This document shows positions 11,049 to 23,898 of a DNA stretch of 64,000 bases, piece by piece. The translations under genes and the position numbers were made by a program. Origin of the DNA: Cavia porcellus (Eukaryota; Chordata; Mammalia; Rodentia; Caviidae); contig NW_026947507.1 of NCBI RefSeq assembly GCF_034190915.1, forward strand, positions 36,481,501 through 36,545,500, given 5' to 3'. Within the stretch, counting starts at the first letter, position 1; every line of letters begins with the position of its first letter. The notes below the pieces were generated by a model. It ran no database searches. It had not been told where the DNA came from and was given only the letters and a program-made list of their open reading frames with translations.

Positions 11049-13079
11049 ATGTGCCAAGACACATTCACACGCACACATATGAACACACACGTCCCTAGCA
11101 CAATGAAATCAGTCTCATTTTATTATAGGTCAAGAGTATAAATAAATCAATAACATAATTTCCTCAAACAAATTCCAAAATAATATTATGAAATGTATAT
11201 GATCCAGGCAACATTTTAAATCAATGGGTGGAAAACGAACTGTTTAATAAATGATATATAGAGAATCAGTTATTTGTAGCAAAATAAATAACAGTCTCTA
11301 GCTTACAAAATACACAGAATTTTTGTCTCAATGAATTAAAACCTAATTCTTAATATAAAATTTTATTTATTTTTATTTTTTCATTATTTAAAAAGTTGTT
11401 TATTTTTATTAGTACTGTTTGCAGTACTTAAGGCTGACATTCATTGTGAGAAGTAAGTACGTGCACACAATCTATCTCAGTTTTTTTTTACATGTCTTTC
11501 CATCTGTTCCCTCACCTCTCCCTTCTTCTCTTGGCCTCCTTTCCACTGGCAGAAGATCTCCCTCTTTAATATAAAAACTTTAAATACGTCATAGGAAGCA
11601 AAGCTCATACAGTACAAGCTGAAAAATTTAATGGAGTAAACAAACACCTACATCATAAGCAACTGAGCTCTGTAATAAGACACCCCAGAGATTGTTGACG
11701 ACCAACTGAAGATCGAAGATTTTGCAATGTCTGTGAAAAAGAATGAATATGACCTGTGTGTAAGAAAAGAACAAATCCTCTTTAGAAAAATGAGCTGGGG
11801 ATAGGAATAGGTAATTCACACACGGGGAACTGGAAACTGCCATAAACACACAGTACTAACAATGAAACAACATGCTTTTTACATTTGCAATAATGCCGGG
11901 AGGAGGGAATTTTCATACTTTGGTTTCATAGTTGAATCAGTGAGGGTAATCTGGCCTTGCCTCTGACCCACCACATCCTCTTGTCAGAATTTAGAATAGA
12001 GGCACAGGAGAATTAGTTACTGTAGCAATTTCTGGTCAGGAAAGATTGTAACCATCCTAGGTGTCTACTAACCTAGGGTGGGGGAGGTCAGGTTTATCTG
12101 CACAGTGCAACTCTATTCAACACCCAAAACATGCTGTGTAATTTTTATACGTGAAATGATACATAGTGCCAATAAAATTCTGACAGGAAACACACCAGAC
12201 CCCCCAGCAGATGGTCACCGTGAGGATGGTGGGTGTCAGTGGGTAATCCAGTTTTGAATTTAATGCCTCTTTGTTTAAAAGATTCGTTTATCTACAAATC
12301 TCTTGATCAGTTAGAATGATTTGAAACACGAGAGATTAAAGACACGCAATTCACAGTATTATGGTTTGGGAATGAGATTATCAGTGATTTTTGCTGTGTT
12401 CCTTATAAAAGTACAATTTCCACAATGTTTGTCTATCACATTTGTGATAATGATGATGATGGTGACAATGATAACAATAATAAATCAGTTATTTTTAAAG
12501 AATTGCTTAAAGTTTAAAAAATTGTCCTAACTTTGTTAAAGGATCATCTTAAGTATATAATCACCGTCATTCTCACCTCTTAGACAGACACACTTAGTAC
12601 TGTGTTTGGGAGGGTGGCAGACTTCATTGCAAAATTAAATAAGTCTCCAAACTTTGAACTATAGAAAAAGGTTCCAGGATTCATTAAGCCAAGGCCGGTG
12701 AGGAGATTGAGGTAAATATTTCACTCTGCTCACCCGTGGCCTACCACCAATTGCCCAGCACACCGCAAAGTTTCAGCTGATCAGTGTACAATGAATATTT
12801 AACTCCAATTAAATGTAGCTGCTTTCTGGGATTGAATCTTCTCAGATAATTGAGGATTTATCCTTTTAGCCTCTTAACACTTTTTACATTGCAACAGTTT
12901 GGAGGGAAATCTTCATGGAGTCCATTGTCTTATTTCTTGCCTTCTGAACTAGAATGCCCAGGACTTAATATTCTTCATTTTCCCAACTTGGCCATTTCTG
13001 CAGGCTGCCTGGTCAGTGTCATTCCCAGCATGCAACTCGGCCATGAGTTTATACGTTAACATTCTGGAATCGTTATTAA
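11049..13079. other. AT-rich intergenic stretch, no gene recognised
   Basis: Strongly AT-rich, probably with old LINE-derived parts that I cannot assign. It includes a short ATGATG/ATAATA triplet-rich patch at 12448-12485. Confidence 0.4.
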
Positions 13080-13092
13080 AATAATCATTTGA

Positions 13093-13189
13093 GGGGCTGG
13101 GGATTTAGCTCAGCAGCATAAGTACCTGCCTTGCAAGCAGGCGGTTGTGAGTTCGATCTCCGGTACCGATTAAAAAAAAAGAAAAAAAA
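13093..13189 (+). repeat. Young ID-type SINE with target-site duplication
   Basis: It is a full tRNA-derived unit: GGGGCTGGGGATTTAGCTCA (A-box), a GCATAAGTACCTGCCTTGCA arm, a B-box GAGTTCGATCTCC, GGTACCGAT, then an A-tail. It is flanked by matching ATAATCATTTG copies (13081-13091 and 13191-13201). The intact flanks indicate a recent insertion. It is not a functional tRNA gene. Confidence 0.9.
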
Positions 13190-13231
13190 AATAATCATTT
13201 GGAGGGCTCACACCAAGATTCCTTGAGATTA

Positions 13232-13285
13232 AACACACCCACACCCATACCTACACACCCACACACACCCACAACACCACACTAA
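13232..13285. repeat. CA/CCCACA-rich low-complexity DNA
   Basis: Imperfect ACACCC and ACACAC repeats. Confidence 0.6.
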
Positions 13286-13300
13286 TTTTGTCTTTCATAA

Positions 13301-13420
13301 CTCTCCTTCTCTTTCTCCTCCTTCTGTTTTCTTCTTCCTCTTCCTCTTCTCCTTCTCCCCTCCTTCTTCTCCTTCTCCTCCTTCTCCTTCTCCTCTTCCT
13401 CCTTAGCCTTCTACTTCTTC
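13301..13420. repeat. (CTT/CTC)n polypyrimidine tract
   Basis: About 120 bp almost free of purines, built from TTCTCC and CTTCCT triplets. Long homopyrimidine mirror-like tracts can form triplex DNA. Confidence 0.85.
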
Positions 13421-14585
13421 AACTGCTTTCTAGTTTCTAGTGGTGTTTGAAGGGCCAGCTTCAAGTCTTGAGGATGGTAAGAAGTAAGGAAAAGAACAGC
13501 TTTGTTTCTTGTTACACTGTGACCTCTACGAGGTCAAAGATTTTGCCACTGGCACTGGGTTTGCGCTGCTGGTTACCCATAGATGCAATAGATGTGTGAC
13601 TAACCCTGTGTTAAGACACAAACTGGAGGCTGAAGGATCTGCAGGGAGACTTAGTGGTTTCGTACACAGGAATCTCCCAAGTTGTAGCAAGTGATTATTA
13701 ATAGACTCAGTAAGCCACAATTTCAGTAAGTCATTACCTAGAGAGAGGCGAGCTGAGAAAGGGGCCCAGTGGGGTTTGCATAGCGCAGAGCTCTAATCTT
13801 AGGGTTGCTGTTTGCAAAAAGCAAGGGGAAGAAGGGAAGGGAATTGAAATGTGAACAGCAAGCTCTGCTCTCACAGGTAAGGGCTTTGCTTCCCGTATGA
13901 CCTTGCTCTTTCCTGTTCTCCACACAGTCCCACGAGGCTGTCTCACGGGGAGGTCACTCACAACTGAATCCCAGCCTCTGAGTGCAGGAAGTTACAGCTC
14001 ATTAGATGTCACTAGGAAGCTGAGGCGGCCCAGGGCTAATGAAAGCAGAAGGGTGTCTATCCAAATTCCTTCTAGAAGGAGAGCTGTCCTCCTGAAAAGC
14101 ACAGGAACTGTGCAATTACTGCTGCTATGTATTCATGCCACAAAACTCGCAAAATGCCAGAGAGAGTTTGACTGGGGACTGTGCTGTCATCCCTGGCTTA
14201 CCAGTAACTCAGCGTTCTCCCATGAAGGTGTGGCAAGGGGAAAGCCTGAGAATCAGTGGGAGAGGGCTGCCTGTGCCTCAGGGTCCCACCAGCAAAGGGG
14301 GAGCTCACCCTTCACCCTGCCTGAAGTCTGGTCTTACAGGTCCTGGAAACAGATAATGCTCAAAGAGTGCTTACTTATTCTGGGAGGCAGAGGAATGTGT
14401 TGGGCTGGAGCATAGCATTGTCTTCCCTCAAATGCCTAAGCCCTAATGAGGGAATTGGATCAACCTAACTGATCCTTTTCATGGTATAACTCAGTCTGCA
14501 GTCAGGCTGCTGCAACTGGAGATTCAAAACAACCACTGCTTTAGTAGGGCGCTGTGAATGTGCCCGGACTCTTATGATATTCATC
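13421..14585. other. Intergenic, nothing recognised
   Basis: Short overlapping frames only (longest 172 codons at 13897-14415), with no known domain. Confidence 0.4.
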
Positions 14586-14740
14586 CTGGCAAGGGCCTTA
14601 ATGGTCAATTCTCTTATTTTATTGACACAGGAATGGAGGTCCAGAGAAGCGAAGGCATTTATCCAAGGTCACACAGCTACTTCCAAGTCCAGGGCTTCAG
14701 CTCCTAAGCCCAGGTTCTACATCACAGACTTTCTTAGAGT
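14586..14740 (-). repeat. MIR SINE
   Basis: It shows the MIR core in reverse: 'ttattgacacaggaatgga', then 'ggtcacacagctact', then a 'cctaagcccaggttct' part. Confidence 0.8.
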
Positions 14741-16774
14741 GAGATTCCCCAGTCTTGCACTGGCACACACCTTGGGGTGTATGCAGAGGTGCTGAGAGAG
14801 TGTGGCAATGGTGAGAACTGTTAAAGGCAGATCCCTGGGTCTTGCCTGGACCTACTGAATTAGAATATCTGGGAGTGCTACTTGGGAATCTGTGTTTTAA
14901 CGTCCAGTGAGTCTTAAGCAGCCCTACTTTATTTTAACACCCCCTTGAAATGTTTGAATCTAGATCAAGACATTTTCAAATATTTGAAACTGATCTAGAC
15001 AGAATACCTGCCACCCAATAATGGGCTGTGGGGTGTGTGGGTCCCTGAGTCAGGTCCCTCCCAGCTTATCCTGCCATACTCACAGCCCTCTGAGCCATCT
15101 CACTCCCCACACGTGTCCTGGACTAAGAGCAGATGGCTCTGATACAGGGCTGACCCCACCCTCTTCCTAATCAACCCGAAAGGGCCCAGCAAACCCAAGA
15201 TACATGCATTCACGCTCTTTGGATGAGCCTCTTGGGCAGGTCACTATGGTACAGGAACATATCAAGGATAGGCCAGCTCCTCCTTGTGCCCATGAAGGGC
15301 CCTTTCCACAAGTTGGTCACTTGTGCTGGACATTCCCTTACAGAATGAGATGCCTCTTGTCCCAGCTGGATTCCTGGGACACCACAGTGATTTGACCTGT
15401 GGGGAAGGCTTTTCTCTTGGGTACAGCACATCTGACTGCTGTCACAATAAGTCCTCAGCAGACACGCAGATGACCCTGCTGAGTGTTGGGGTATGCAACT
15501 GTCTCTTGCTCCTGTGTTCAAGTAGCTGGAAGCCAAGACAGAGATGGACCTTAGGAAGGATCCCAGAGGGGCACTACTCACTCAAGACTATGCTTGTCTT
15601 GGAGAGAACTACAGAGGAGGCCTTCAGCTGGCATTGTTTATGGATTTTAAAACGAGTCTTTTGGCCCAAGGAGGGGTTGGACAGGGTCACTATTTTAATT
15701 TCTCTGATGGTTACGGTAGAAAAGAGAACCAGACGTACCAAGGGAACAGAGCCCTGTAGCTCTAGAGCACAATTGAGGGCCTCTCAGTTGAAAGGTACGC
15801 AGATGTCCATTGTCAAGTGTGCAAGCCACTCTGGCTGGCCACTTGGTGGGTGTGGCTCAGCCACTTCCTGCTGGACAGCTTTCACCAGCACCTTTGGTGA
15901 CTGGCCACACAGAGCCAAGGGTGTGGCCTCTGTAGACTTCTGGACTCCAAAGCCTGTTTGGTGGGTGCCCTAGAGGACTTTGATTTCTCAGGAGTGGTTT
16001 GTGTTTATCAAACCCACAAGATTCAAAGGTGGTACTGGAAGGCCAAGCCAGCCACGACTTGAGCGAGGAATGAATTACTGGAGCCTGCAGCCTCCCCGCC
16101 TTCCCTCTCTGGAGAGCAATCCTTATGGAGGCTGGAAGGGGGTCAGGTGGTTACCTGGTGAGCACAGACCTGGGGAAAATAAGGGGGCCCACCCATCCAG
16201 TGAAGGCCTGGGAATGCTGGTAGCTGTCAGTGCTCATGAGTCCTGCACATCACAGCTCCATGAACCCATAAGACCACGGCCTGTGGAGGCCTTAACTCAT
16301 TGCCTCCTTTTTCATTCCTGAATGGACAGACACCTCAGAGACTTCCAGACTCCAAAGCCTTGTCACCAACCCATTCGTTTCCCCTCTGTGGTTGAAATGT
16401 TGCCACTTGTGATAGCTGGCAGTCAGATTCTGTGGGCCCACGCATCCTCCTCTATCTGCAGGTGCCTGCACAGTGCTGATGCCCTGTGTGGAGCTCCCCA
16501 GTCAATGGCAGAGGAAAGCTGGGCTTTCCTCAAGGCCAGCCTTGTGCTGCCCCCAAGAACTGAGCGGTTACACTGAGGGGTCCAGATGGGAAGGTGAGGG
16601 CAGGGATTTTGCTTTGTTGAGTCTTTCTTCCTGACAGACTCGGTCCTGTGGTGTGTGGTATGAGGAGCTCATGGCGGTGGTCAGCTATCTCAGCTGCTGC
16701 CCTGAGGAAATTCCAGAATAAGAAGCGTAGCAGGAGCAGCTCTGATCCAGCCTCTCAGAGACTGCACTAGTGAA
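14741..16774. other. Intergenic, no gene recognised
   Basis: The longest open frame in the window (15323-15973, 216 codons) is here. It lacks any recognisable domain, is overlapped by others in different frames and has no splice or poly(A) context, so I do not call it a gene. Confidence 0.45.
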
Positions 16775-17069
16775 TTTTTCATCCCTGAGATGAAACAGCC
16801 ATCTACAGCTTAAAGAAGCAAAGGCTTATATTGGCTCATGGTTTCAAGCCATGCTTTGCCGATTCCAAGGCAGTACCATCTAGTGAAAGGTGGGGTGGAA
16901 ACCATGGGAGCCAGGAAGCGGAGACCAAGAAAAATTATACTCTTCAGAGTCACAGCCCCAGGGACCTACCTCCATCTAGCTGCCTCAATGGCTTGAGCTC
17001 CTCAATGGCTTATAGTTTAGCAGTCTTAATACATAAGTCTAGAGAGGACACGTATTACTTAAACCATAA
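16775..17069 (-). mobile_element. MaLR-type LTR fragment (reverse)
   Basis: Same family layout as the fragment at the left edge: 'aaagaagcaaaggcttat', 'ggctcatggtttcaagcc', 'attccaaggcagtacca' and a final 'ttacttaaaccataa' block. It is shorter in the middle. Confidence 0.55.
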
Positions 17070-18669
17070 GGGTGATCATTTTCTCTCCACTCAAAGGCAC
17101 CATCTGATTGCCTGAGGTGGCTTTGGCTTGGAAACAGAAAGATTTCAGCCTATGAGCCCCAGTGTGTAGCAGCAGGCACCCCTCAGAAGTTATAGGGAAG
17201 ATAAAACACAAGACTCGTTTTTTGTAAGTAACAGGCTTGATGCAATGCTTAGTGCTTTTGAGGTGCTTGGTCTTTACTGACTGACTGAATGAGTGACTGA
17301 ATTCTTGAATTCTTGCATTCTTTGTTAGCCTCACTTCACAAAGGAGATAATTGACGTCAAGAGACAGTTGATTTGCTCTCACATCTTGCTTTTGAGCAGT
17401 GGCTTCTGGGATACTCTTGCCAGGGACGTGAGAACCATCCCTTTGGAGGCAATATCTCAACAATGGCAATTGGATAAATGGAGGAGAGCAAGGGTGGAGG
17501 GAGAGAAATCCCAAAAAGAGCAAAAGGTTTAAAGAGATTATAGAAGACACCAACCAGCATGGACCTCAAAGTTACCCTTTGTCTTGGGTCTATGCCACAC
17601 TCCCGTTGCATGAGTACCATGAAGTCATTTCTTTTCTCCTCCCCTTCCCATCATCCGTAGTTGACACACATTATCAGCATCTTGTAGGAAGTACAACTTT
17701 CCCTGGCTCTGGTGTCCTTCAGGATGCAGTCTTATTTCCCTTGTATGCTTCACTTGCAGACCCTTTGAAGAAGAGTCTGTCACCCTGTTCACTATGGTGG
17801 TCCCTGGCTGCATACAGCTGTGCAAATGTGGCTTGTCTGAACTGAGATGTACTGTTCAGAATAACAGTCTATACCAATTTCAAAGACAGGAGCAATAAAG
17901 AATGTGGGAGATCTCATTAATAATGACTTTGGCTAAATTGGGCTAAATATATTATTGATTTCACACATTCTTTTGTACATTTTTAGTGTAGCTACTTGAA
18001 AATTTTAAATGACATATGTGCCTTAAATTCATTCTATTGTCTGGACTCTGCTTCAAAGAATTTACAGGCTGTGGGGAACACAAAACACTGTGCTTATAAA
18101 ATGGACACTGGGTTTACAGGCGAGCTCACTCCATCATTTACAACCACCTTCTAAAGGAGGCAGCACAGAAGCTTTGACATGGGAATTAGGAATGAAAATA
18201 ACAAGTTTTGCTAACTAGAAGAACTGACCTGAAAGGATAGGAATAGTACTGCCAACACTGGCTGAGGCTTTCTGTGTCTCCGGTGACATCTTGGCCTTAG
18301 CAATGTCCTCGGAAGCTGGGCATGTGTGTTCCTGAGAGGCGTTTGAGCAAATTCCTCAAGAACCCGAAGCCTCATCTACAATCCCTAGTTCTGCTTAGGG
18401 TGCAGAGGAGAGTCCAGGAGATCATCCACGCTCACCTCGGTGACTGGCACAGTGAGGGCTCCCGAACTGTGGAAAGCAAAGGAGAAAGAACAGAAAGCAA
18501 TCTTGTGGGCCATCTGGGCCAATTCCCAGCTGAATTCTAGAATGCTCTTACATTTCCCAGATCTCCAGCCACTGGGGGAAACTTACTTTCTCAGGAGATA
18601 GACCCTTGCTTTTATGTTTGATAAACTTTTATTAAAATTTTTAATTTTTAAAATTAAAAATGTTTAAAG
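17070..18669. other. Intergenic, nothing recognised
   Basis: No gene or clear repeat is recognised. Open frames up to 164 codons on the minus strand have no domain. Confidence 0.4.
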
Positions 18670-19110
18670 TTTAAATCTTTTTTATTGTAAACTAACATAG
18701 AATTTAACCCAGGAACCATTTTTAAGTGTACAATTTAGTGGCATTAAGTACATTCACACTGCTGGGCAATCATTACCAGGAGTAATCTCCAGAAATTTTT
18801 ATCATATCAAGTTCAAACTCTGAACCCATTGTAGGATGGCTCCCCATCTTCCCTCCTCCCAGCTCCTGGCAACCACAGTTCTATCCACTGGACTCTGTTA
18901 GGTAGCTCAGGTAAGTGGAATCATACAATAAGGGCCACTTTGTGACTTCTGTAGGTCACTTAGTGAGTCTCCAGGGTCCTTCCATGTAACATATGTCTGA
19001 ATTCCCTTCCTTTTCAAGGCTGAATAAACTCCCATTGGCTGTATATACTGCATTTCATTCATCCTTTGATGGACCCTTGGAGTTTGATTGCTTTCAATTA
19101 CGTTTCCTCC
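18670..19110 (-). mobile_element. L1 3' end (old mammalian L1M type)
   Basis: Plus-strand sequence matches the reverse complement of the well-known L1 3' region: TTTTTAAGTGTACAATTTAG, GGCATTAAGTACATTCACAC, 'cctggcaaccacagttcta', 'gtggaatcatacaataag', and 'ggctgaataaactcccattg'. There are two more copies in intron 1. Confidence 0.8.
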
Positions 19111-19504
19111 ACACTATGTGCTGAAATCTTGTCTTTCTGTGACTTACTCTGTGTCTTAACTCTGGCCCTGGACCCCTAGTACCTCACAACCCATTTCTCA
19201 GGGGAGTCACTAGGTTCGAAGACAGAGTCTGAGTTCTCATACCTACTCCTGAAAAACTAAGTAGTTCCTCAAATTGATCTATAATTTCTAGATCATTTTT
19301 CATTTTGGCTTTAGGCCTTTAAATCATTTCTACTGGCTGATGTGTTCTTAAAAAAGAGCCTCAACCCAGCTGTCCTGGGCACAAATTCTGGGATTACAAT
19401 CTCTCTTATCTTGACATTTCACTAATTCAGCTCAACAATGCTCTCTCTTTGGAAGGCCGTATTTCATTGATTTATTTATTTATTGGCTACTTTCTATCAA
19501 GAAG

Positions 19505-19735
19505 AGGCAATTCAGTGCTGTAGTTTGGAATTTGACTTCTGGACCCAGCTCTCCTAGGTCAGGATCCAAGATCTGCCCCTTTCTATATGCCATGGGGCAT
19601 ATTTTTTAGCTGCTCAGGGCCTCAGCTTCCTTATCTATAAAACAAGGATCATAATATCACCTGCTCTTTGAGATATTGTGAGCGTTAAATGAATTAGTTC
19701 ATGTAAAACTTGAGAAATTGGCACTGAATAAAGGT
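19505..19735 (+). repeat. MIR SINE, nearly full length
   Basis: It follows the MIR consensus in order: 'gtttggaatttgacttctgg' start, 'gggcctcagcttccttatct', 'ataaaacaaggatcataata', 'agcgttaaatgaattagttc'. Confidence 0.85.
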
Positions 19736-19984
19736 GCCATTTCTCTGTGCAGGGCACTGCACAGGAGCTGGGGTACATCAATCAGCCAGGTTGACCAGCG
19801 AAGGGGTGTTTGTGGGTTACAGTCTGGTGAAATGGTCAGACCAGTAAACCATTACATGACAGGTAGGATTTATTCACGGGCAAACCTGTAATTAAAAGGT
19901 GTGTCTTTATGGAGAAACAAACCTCAGTCAATTGTACTATAGCTTGTAAAGTATTGCAATGCGAGAGTTACAGAGATAGGAAAA

Positions 19985-20165
19985 GAAAGGGGAGTACCCA
20001 ATGCACCCCCACTTATTCATTTTTAAAAAGTGCTTTTAGGTTCCTACCATGTATAGGTTCTGGGACAATGAAGCAAAGATCTTTCTCCTGAGAAGCTTAC
20101 AATTTATTGGAGGGAAACAGACAACAGACAAGTAAATATGAATAAGCATGATGAATAATCTAATT
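19985..20165 (+). repeat. L2-like fragment
   Basis: Resembles the L2-type 3' segment with 'ggttcctaccatgtatagg', then 'gaagcttacaatttattgga' and 'agacaacagacaagtaaat'. Confidence 0.5.
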
Positions 20166-20257
20166 ATATTGTGTATTGGAAGGCAACATTTTAGAGGTGA
20201 GGCCAGCTTGCTGCTTCTCCTCCTCCTCCCCTTTTTCTTTCTCCTTCTCTTTTCCCT

Positions 20258-20445
20258 CAGTACTGGGGATTGAACCCAGAGCCTTTGAATTTTTCACAAG
20301 TTACAAGTCTAGCTTGTTTCACTTTTATTTTGAGATAGTCTCATGGATCTGCTAAGTTGCCCAGGTAGGGCTTGAACTTGGACTCCTCCTGCCTTAGATT
20401 CTCAGAGTGCCGAGATTAAAGGCAAGGGCTGCCATGCCCAGCTGG
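20258..20445 (-). repeat. Composite ID-like/B1 SINE (B1-dID, reverse)
   Basis: On the plus strand an inverted tRNA-like part (CAGTACTGGGGATTGAACCC) is followed by an inverted B1 ('ttgagatagtctcatgga' through 'ctgccatgcccagctgg'). That is the order expected for a reversed B1-dID. Confidence 0.65.
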
Positions 20446-21389
20446 GTAGATGGGAAGATGTTCCGTATAATGATAATGTGATTCAGGATTTTTTGTTAAG
20501 TAACCAAATCACACCTGTTTAGGATGGCTTTTCAGAGGAGCTGACAACTAAATGGGGACTGGAAGGATGAGGAGCAGCTACCAACCAAGAAAAGTATTCT
20601 AAGACAAATGAAGTTCTACCAAGAAGCAAATTCCACTACACTGTGTCTTCTAGGAGGTTAGTCATCTGTATCCCAGGACTTTTCTCAGAGGTTGATTTAA
20701 AAAAAAAACAAAAAACAAACAAACAAAAAAAACCAGTTGAATTGAACTTGGTCAAGGACAGGGTCTTGTGTCACTACCTTTTCTGTTGATAGTGTCACCA
20801 TTAGTCAACTCTCTTGGAGCAGGTCTACCCTACCTCCTATACTATTATATGGCCTGAGTTTTCCAACTTACTCTGTAGTAACTGTCCTCATGAACAAATG
20901 AGAGAAGATATGGAAAGTGCTTGAAAGTTATGAAGAGCTACGTAAGTTACCACCGTTTTGTATGACCTGGTCACCACTCCTAGGGGCAGACAGACACATG
21001 GGATAAGTGAGCACCCAGATATCCATCATTAATATTAATTTGATCAAAAGGACAGAGGGGCATCCCACAAGGCTGAAAGAAGACACTCTGATTACCACCT
21101 GTCTAAATGAAGGGCTAGACGGTAAGATCTCATGCCAGGGCAGGTGCCGTGAAGTGACTGATTCTGAGAAACTGCTAAGGTGTTTGGTGTAACTTTTGTG
21201 GCAGTGACCAATTGGTAACAATGTGATTCCATATATATACTGAAGTGAAGTCTATTAGGTACACAAGGCATGTTCATATTCTGATTTTATATACTTGCAT
21301 TTATCAAAATATTTTGATTTTTGGGAAAAAAGAGAACACTTCAAAAACAGAATTAGCTGATGATTAAGCCTTTTCTTTCTGTGCTTTCT

Positions 21390-21565
21390 TCCTTTTTTTT
21401 TTTTTTTTTTTTTTTTTTGTCTTTTTGAGACAGGGGTTCACTATGTAGTTCAGGCTGGTCTTGAACTTACTTTGTAGCCCAGGCTGGCCTCAAACTCACA
21501 GCAATTCACCTGCCTCATCCTCACCGAGTGCTGGGATTATAGGCGTGCACCATCACATTCGGCCC
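21390..21565 (-). repeat. B1 SINE (reverse) with long T-run
   Basis: About 26 T residues are followed by GTCTTTTTGAGACAGGGGTT and the full reverse B1, with its internal duplication, to CACCATCACATTCGGCC. Confidence 0.9.
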
Positions 21566-22198
21566 TCTGCTGATTAAGCTTTTAGGTGACCATAAGCACA
21601 CTATAAAAAATGCCCACACTAGAAGCTGGCCACCATTCATTAAACACCACAGGGAAAATTAATATTTAAAAATATGCATACCTATAAATATATACATATG
21701 TATGAATATGTATCTTCCTAATGTTTGCGTTACACAATATATGAACACTAATATACACAGAACATGCATACTAGCACTAATGCAAATCAGGTGCCTTATG
21801 TAACTTCTCTTTGAATTCTGCAATGTAAGAATTCCTGTGTCCATTTTGTAACTGAGAGTCTGGGGTGGGATGATCTGCAATTTTTGCCTTTAAAGGCCCA
21901 TTGGTAGGTAGTAAAGGTTACGCTACCAGTGCCGACTTCTCAGTTTACCTTTCCTGCCATGCTCTGTTTCTTCCTCGGTGGATTCACCAAATGTTGATTA
22001 CAGTTTTCTTCCAAAACTTGGAAATATTTCTATGCCTCTAGCTACATATTGGCTTCTGTCACATCTGCTATAGCAAGTGTGTGCATTGAGGAATTTCCTT
22101 GCACACAATTCATAGTTGAAGGGGCTATTATAGAAGTGGGGTCCAGTTGCAGGAAGTAGCTCACTGTGGGGTAGGGCATGCCTTTGAGGGTGTATCCT

Positions 22199-22285
22199 GT
22201 CCCGCCTCCTCCTCCTCCTCCCCTCCTTCTCCTTTGGCTCCTCCTTTCTGGCCTTCCCCTTTGCTCCCCCTCTCCCTCCCTCTGT
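22199..22285. repeat. Pyrimidine-rich low-complexity tract
   Basis: CCTCCTCC and CTCCCTCC repeats directly before an inserted ID element. Confidence 0.7.
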
Positions 22286-22288
22286 TTT

Positions 22289-22402
22289 CTTTTTTTTTTG
22301 TCTTTTTCATTTTTTTTTTTATCGGTACCAGGATCGAACTCACGACTTCCTGCTTGCAAGGCACGCGCTTATGCTGCTGAGCTAAATCCCCAGCCCCCCC
22401 CC
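22289..22402 (-). repeat. ID-type SINE (reverse)
   Basis: T-rich tail, ATCGGTACCAGGATCGAACT (B-box), 'gcttgcaaggcacgcgctta', GCTGAGCTAAATCCCCAGCC, then a C-run that extends the element's G-rich start. Confidence 0.9.
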
Positions 22403-22884
22403 CCCCACGTTTTCACACCACGTTTCCTGGCTGCCATTAGGTAAGCAGCTTTCCCCCACTACCCTCTTCCACCATGATGTTTCTGCCTCCCCATCTGCCT
22501 GTAAACCATGGACCCAACTCCCCTCCGACTAAAACCTCTGAGACTCTTAGCAAAGATAAACGATCCTTCTTTAAGTTGTTTAGTCATGATGATAAGAAAA
22601 AAAGGACGACTGACACAGTTGATTCTCACAGTCTTTTAAATCGATCCTATGAGCCAGACTAGTTTTAAAACGTTTTTTCTAATTATGTTCAACAAACGTC
22701 CTGATTTTTCATGAGCTGTCTTATATAGGCAGATTTCTAGAAAAAAAAATGTTAAGTAGCATTCTACTACATAGATGAACTTTAGGAATTGCTATATTTG
22801 GGCTGAATGAAGGAGGTCGTACTTATTATAGCAAGTGGGACTCCAGTAGTTAACAAAGGAGAATTAGACCTTCTCAGTTTGTGC

Positions 22885-22945
22885 ATGAGTGTGTGTGTGT
22901 GTGTGTGTGTGCGCACATGTATATGTATGTATATGTATGTAGTCT
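22885..22945. repeat. (GT)n and (TATG)n microsatellite
   Basis: GTGTGT run followed by ATGTATATGTATG repeats. Confidence 0.8.
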
Positions 22946-23429
22946 TTATTTAAGGAAAAGTTACTATCCAGCTCATTCCAGCACAGTTAGACTGAAGCTT
23001 AGACAATGGCTCTCCATCCACCAACTCAGTAACTGAGGGCTCTACCCTGGAGTACAGGGAGAGAGGAGACGGGCTGTCCCCTGAAAACTCTCCTGGGGCT
23101 CTTTCCTGACATCTCTATTGTGAAGGAGTGTGCAGACCCATGACCAGTGGTTGTCTTTGGTTAAACCTTTCTGTGTTGCATCTGGGAATCTCCTGGTGCT
23201 AACTCAGACCCTGCTTGTCCGGTGGTCACCAGGGCACTGCTACTGATCTTTCACTTACAAATTGACAACTTCCCTGCAACTGGCCTCCAGTAGAAACCAA
23301 GGTCAGACACAAAGTCAGGAGAGGTGCCATGTATCATTGGACCTATGGGCCAGAGAAACAAACATGAAACCCACGTGGTAAATCAGGGATTGGTGTTCCA
23401 AATTGTCAAAGAGCTGCTTCTCCGGAAAG

Positions 23430-23507
23430 TGCCACCAGGGACTGAACTCACAACTGCGTGCTTGCAAGGCAGGCGCTTATGCCGCTGAGCTAAATCCCCA
23501 GCCCCCA
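23430..23507 (-). repeat. ID-type SINE (reverse), short-tailed
   Basis: GCCACCAGGGACTGAACTCA, 'gcttgcaaggcaggcgctta' and 'ccgctgagctaaatcccca' give the full tRNA-like unit, with little tail left. Confidence 0.85.
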
Positions 23508-23799
23508 TTGTGTTGTGCTTTCAGTGTTTAAGCCACACCATCTTCAGTCTGCTAAAGGGCACATCTCCTCTGCTATTTGAGGCACTGGAAACAGGGTTTC
23601 TGTGCTGCCTGAGATGATCAACTAGGTTTCTTATTAATGATCCGTACAGCTGCCTGTCAAGCCACCCGGAGAACCTGGCCATGTGCTGATGGCAGAGTTC
23701 AGAATGGGGAATGGATGACTATCGATTTTTACAGAATGGGTACCTGAGATATGGTTAATGACAACAATAAAGGAGTCTTATCAGCCTCAGAGTTTATTT

Positions 23800-23898
23800 C
23801 AAAGGTGAGAGAGTGAAAGAGTTTGGATGATACACCTGGGGCTTTATTCCAGTACAGTGTGAAAGCCTTGAGTTCAAATCCCAGTGTTGAAAAAAATA
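23800..23898 (+). repeat. Old ID-like (tRNA-derived) SINE
   Basis: A weak A-box region and a B-box GAGTTCAAATCCC followed by an A-run suggest a degraded tRNA-derived SINE. Confidence 0.35.

Noticed and set aside
13093..13189. tRNA-like sequences with A and B boxes at several places (13.1, 22.3, 23.4, 27.2, 35.6, 61.6 kb)
   Set aside because: They are ID-type SINEs with A-tails and, in several cases, target-site duplications. The cloverleaf is not complete, so they are not tRNA genes.
15323..15973. 216-codon open frame, the longest in the window
   Set aside because: No recognisable domain, no splice or poly(A) context, and other frames overlap it.
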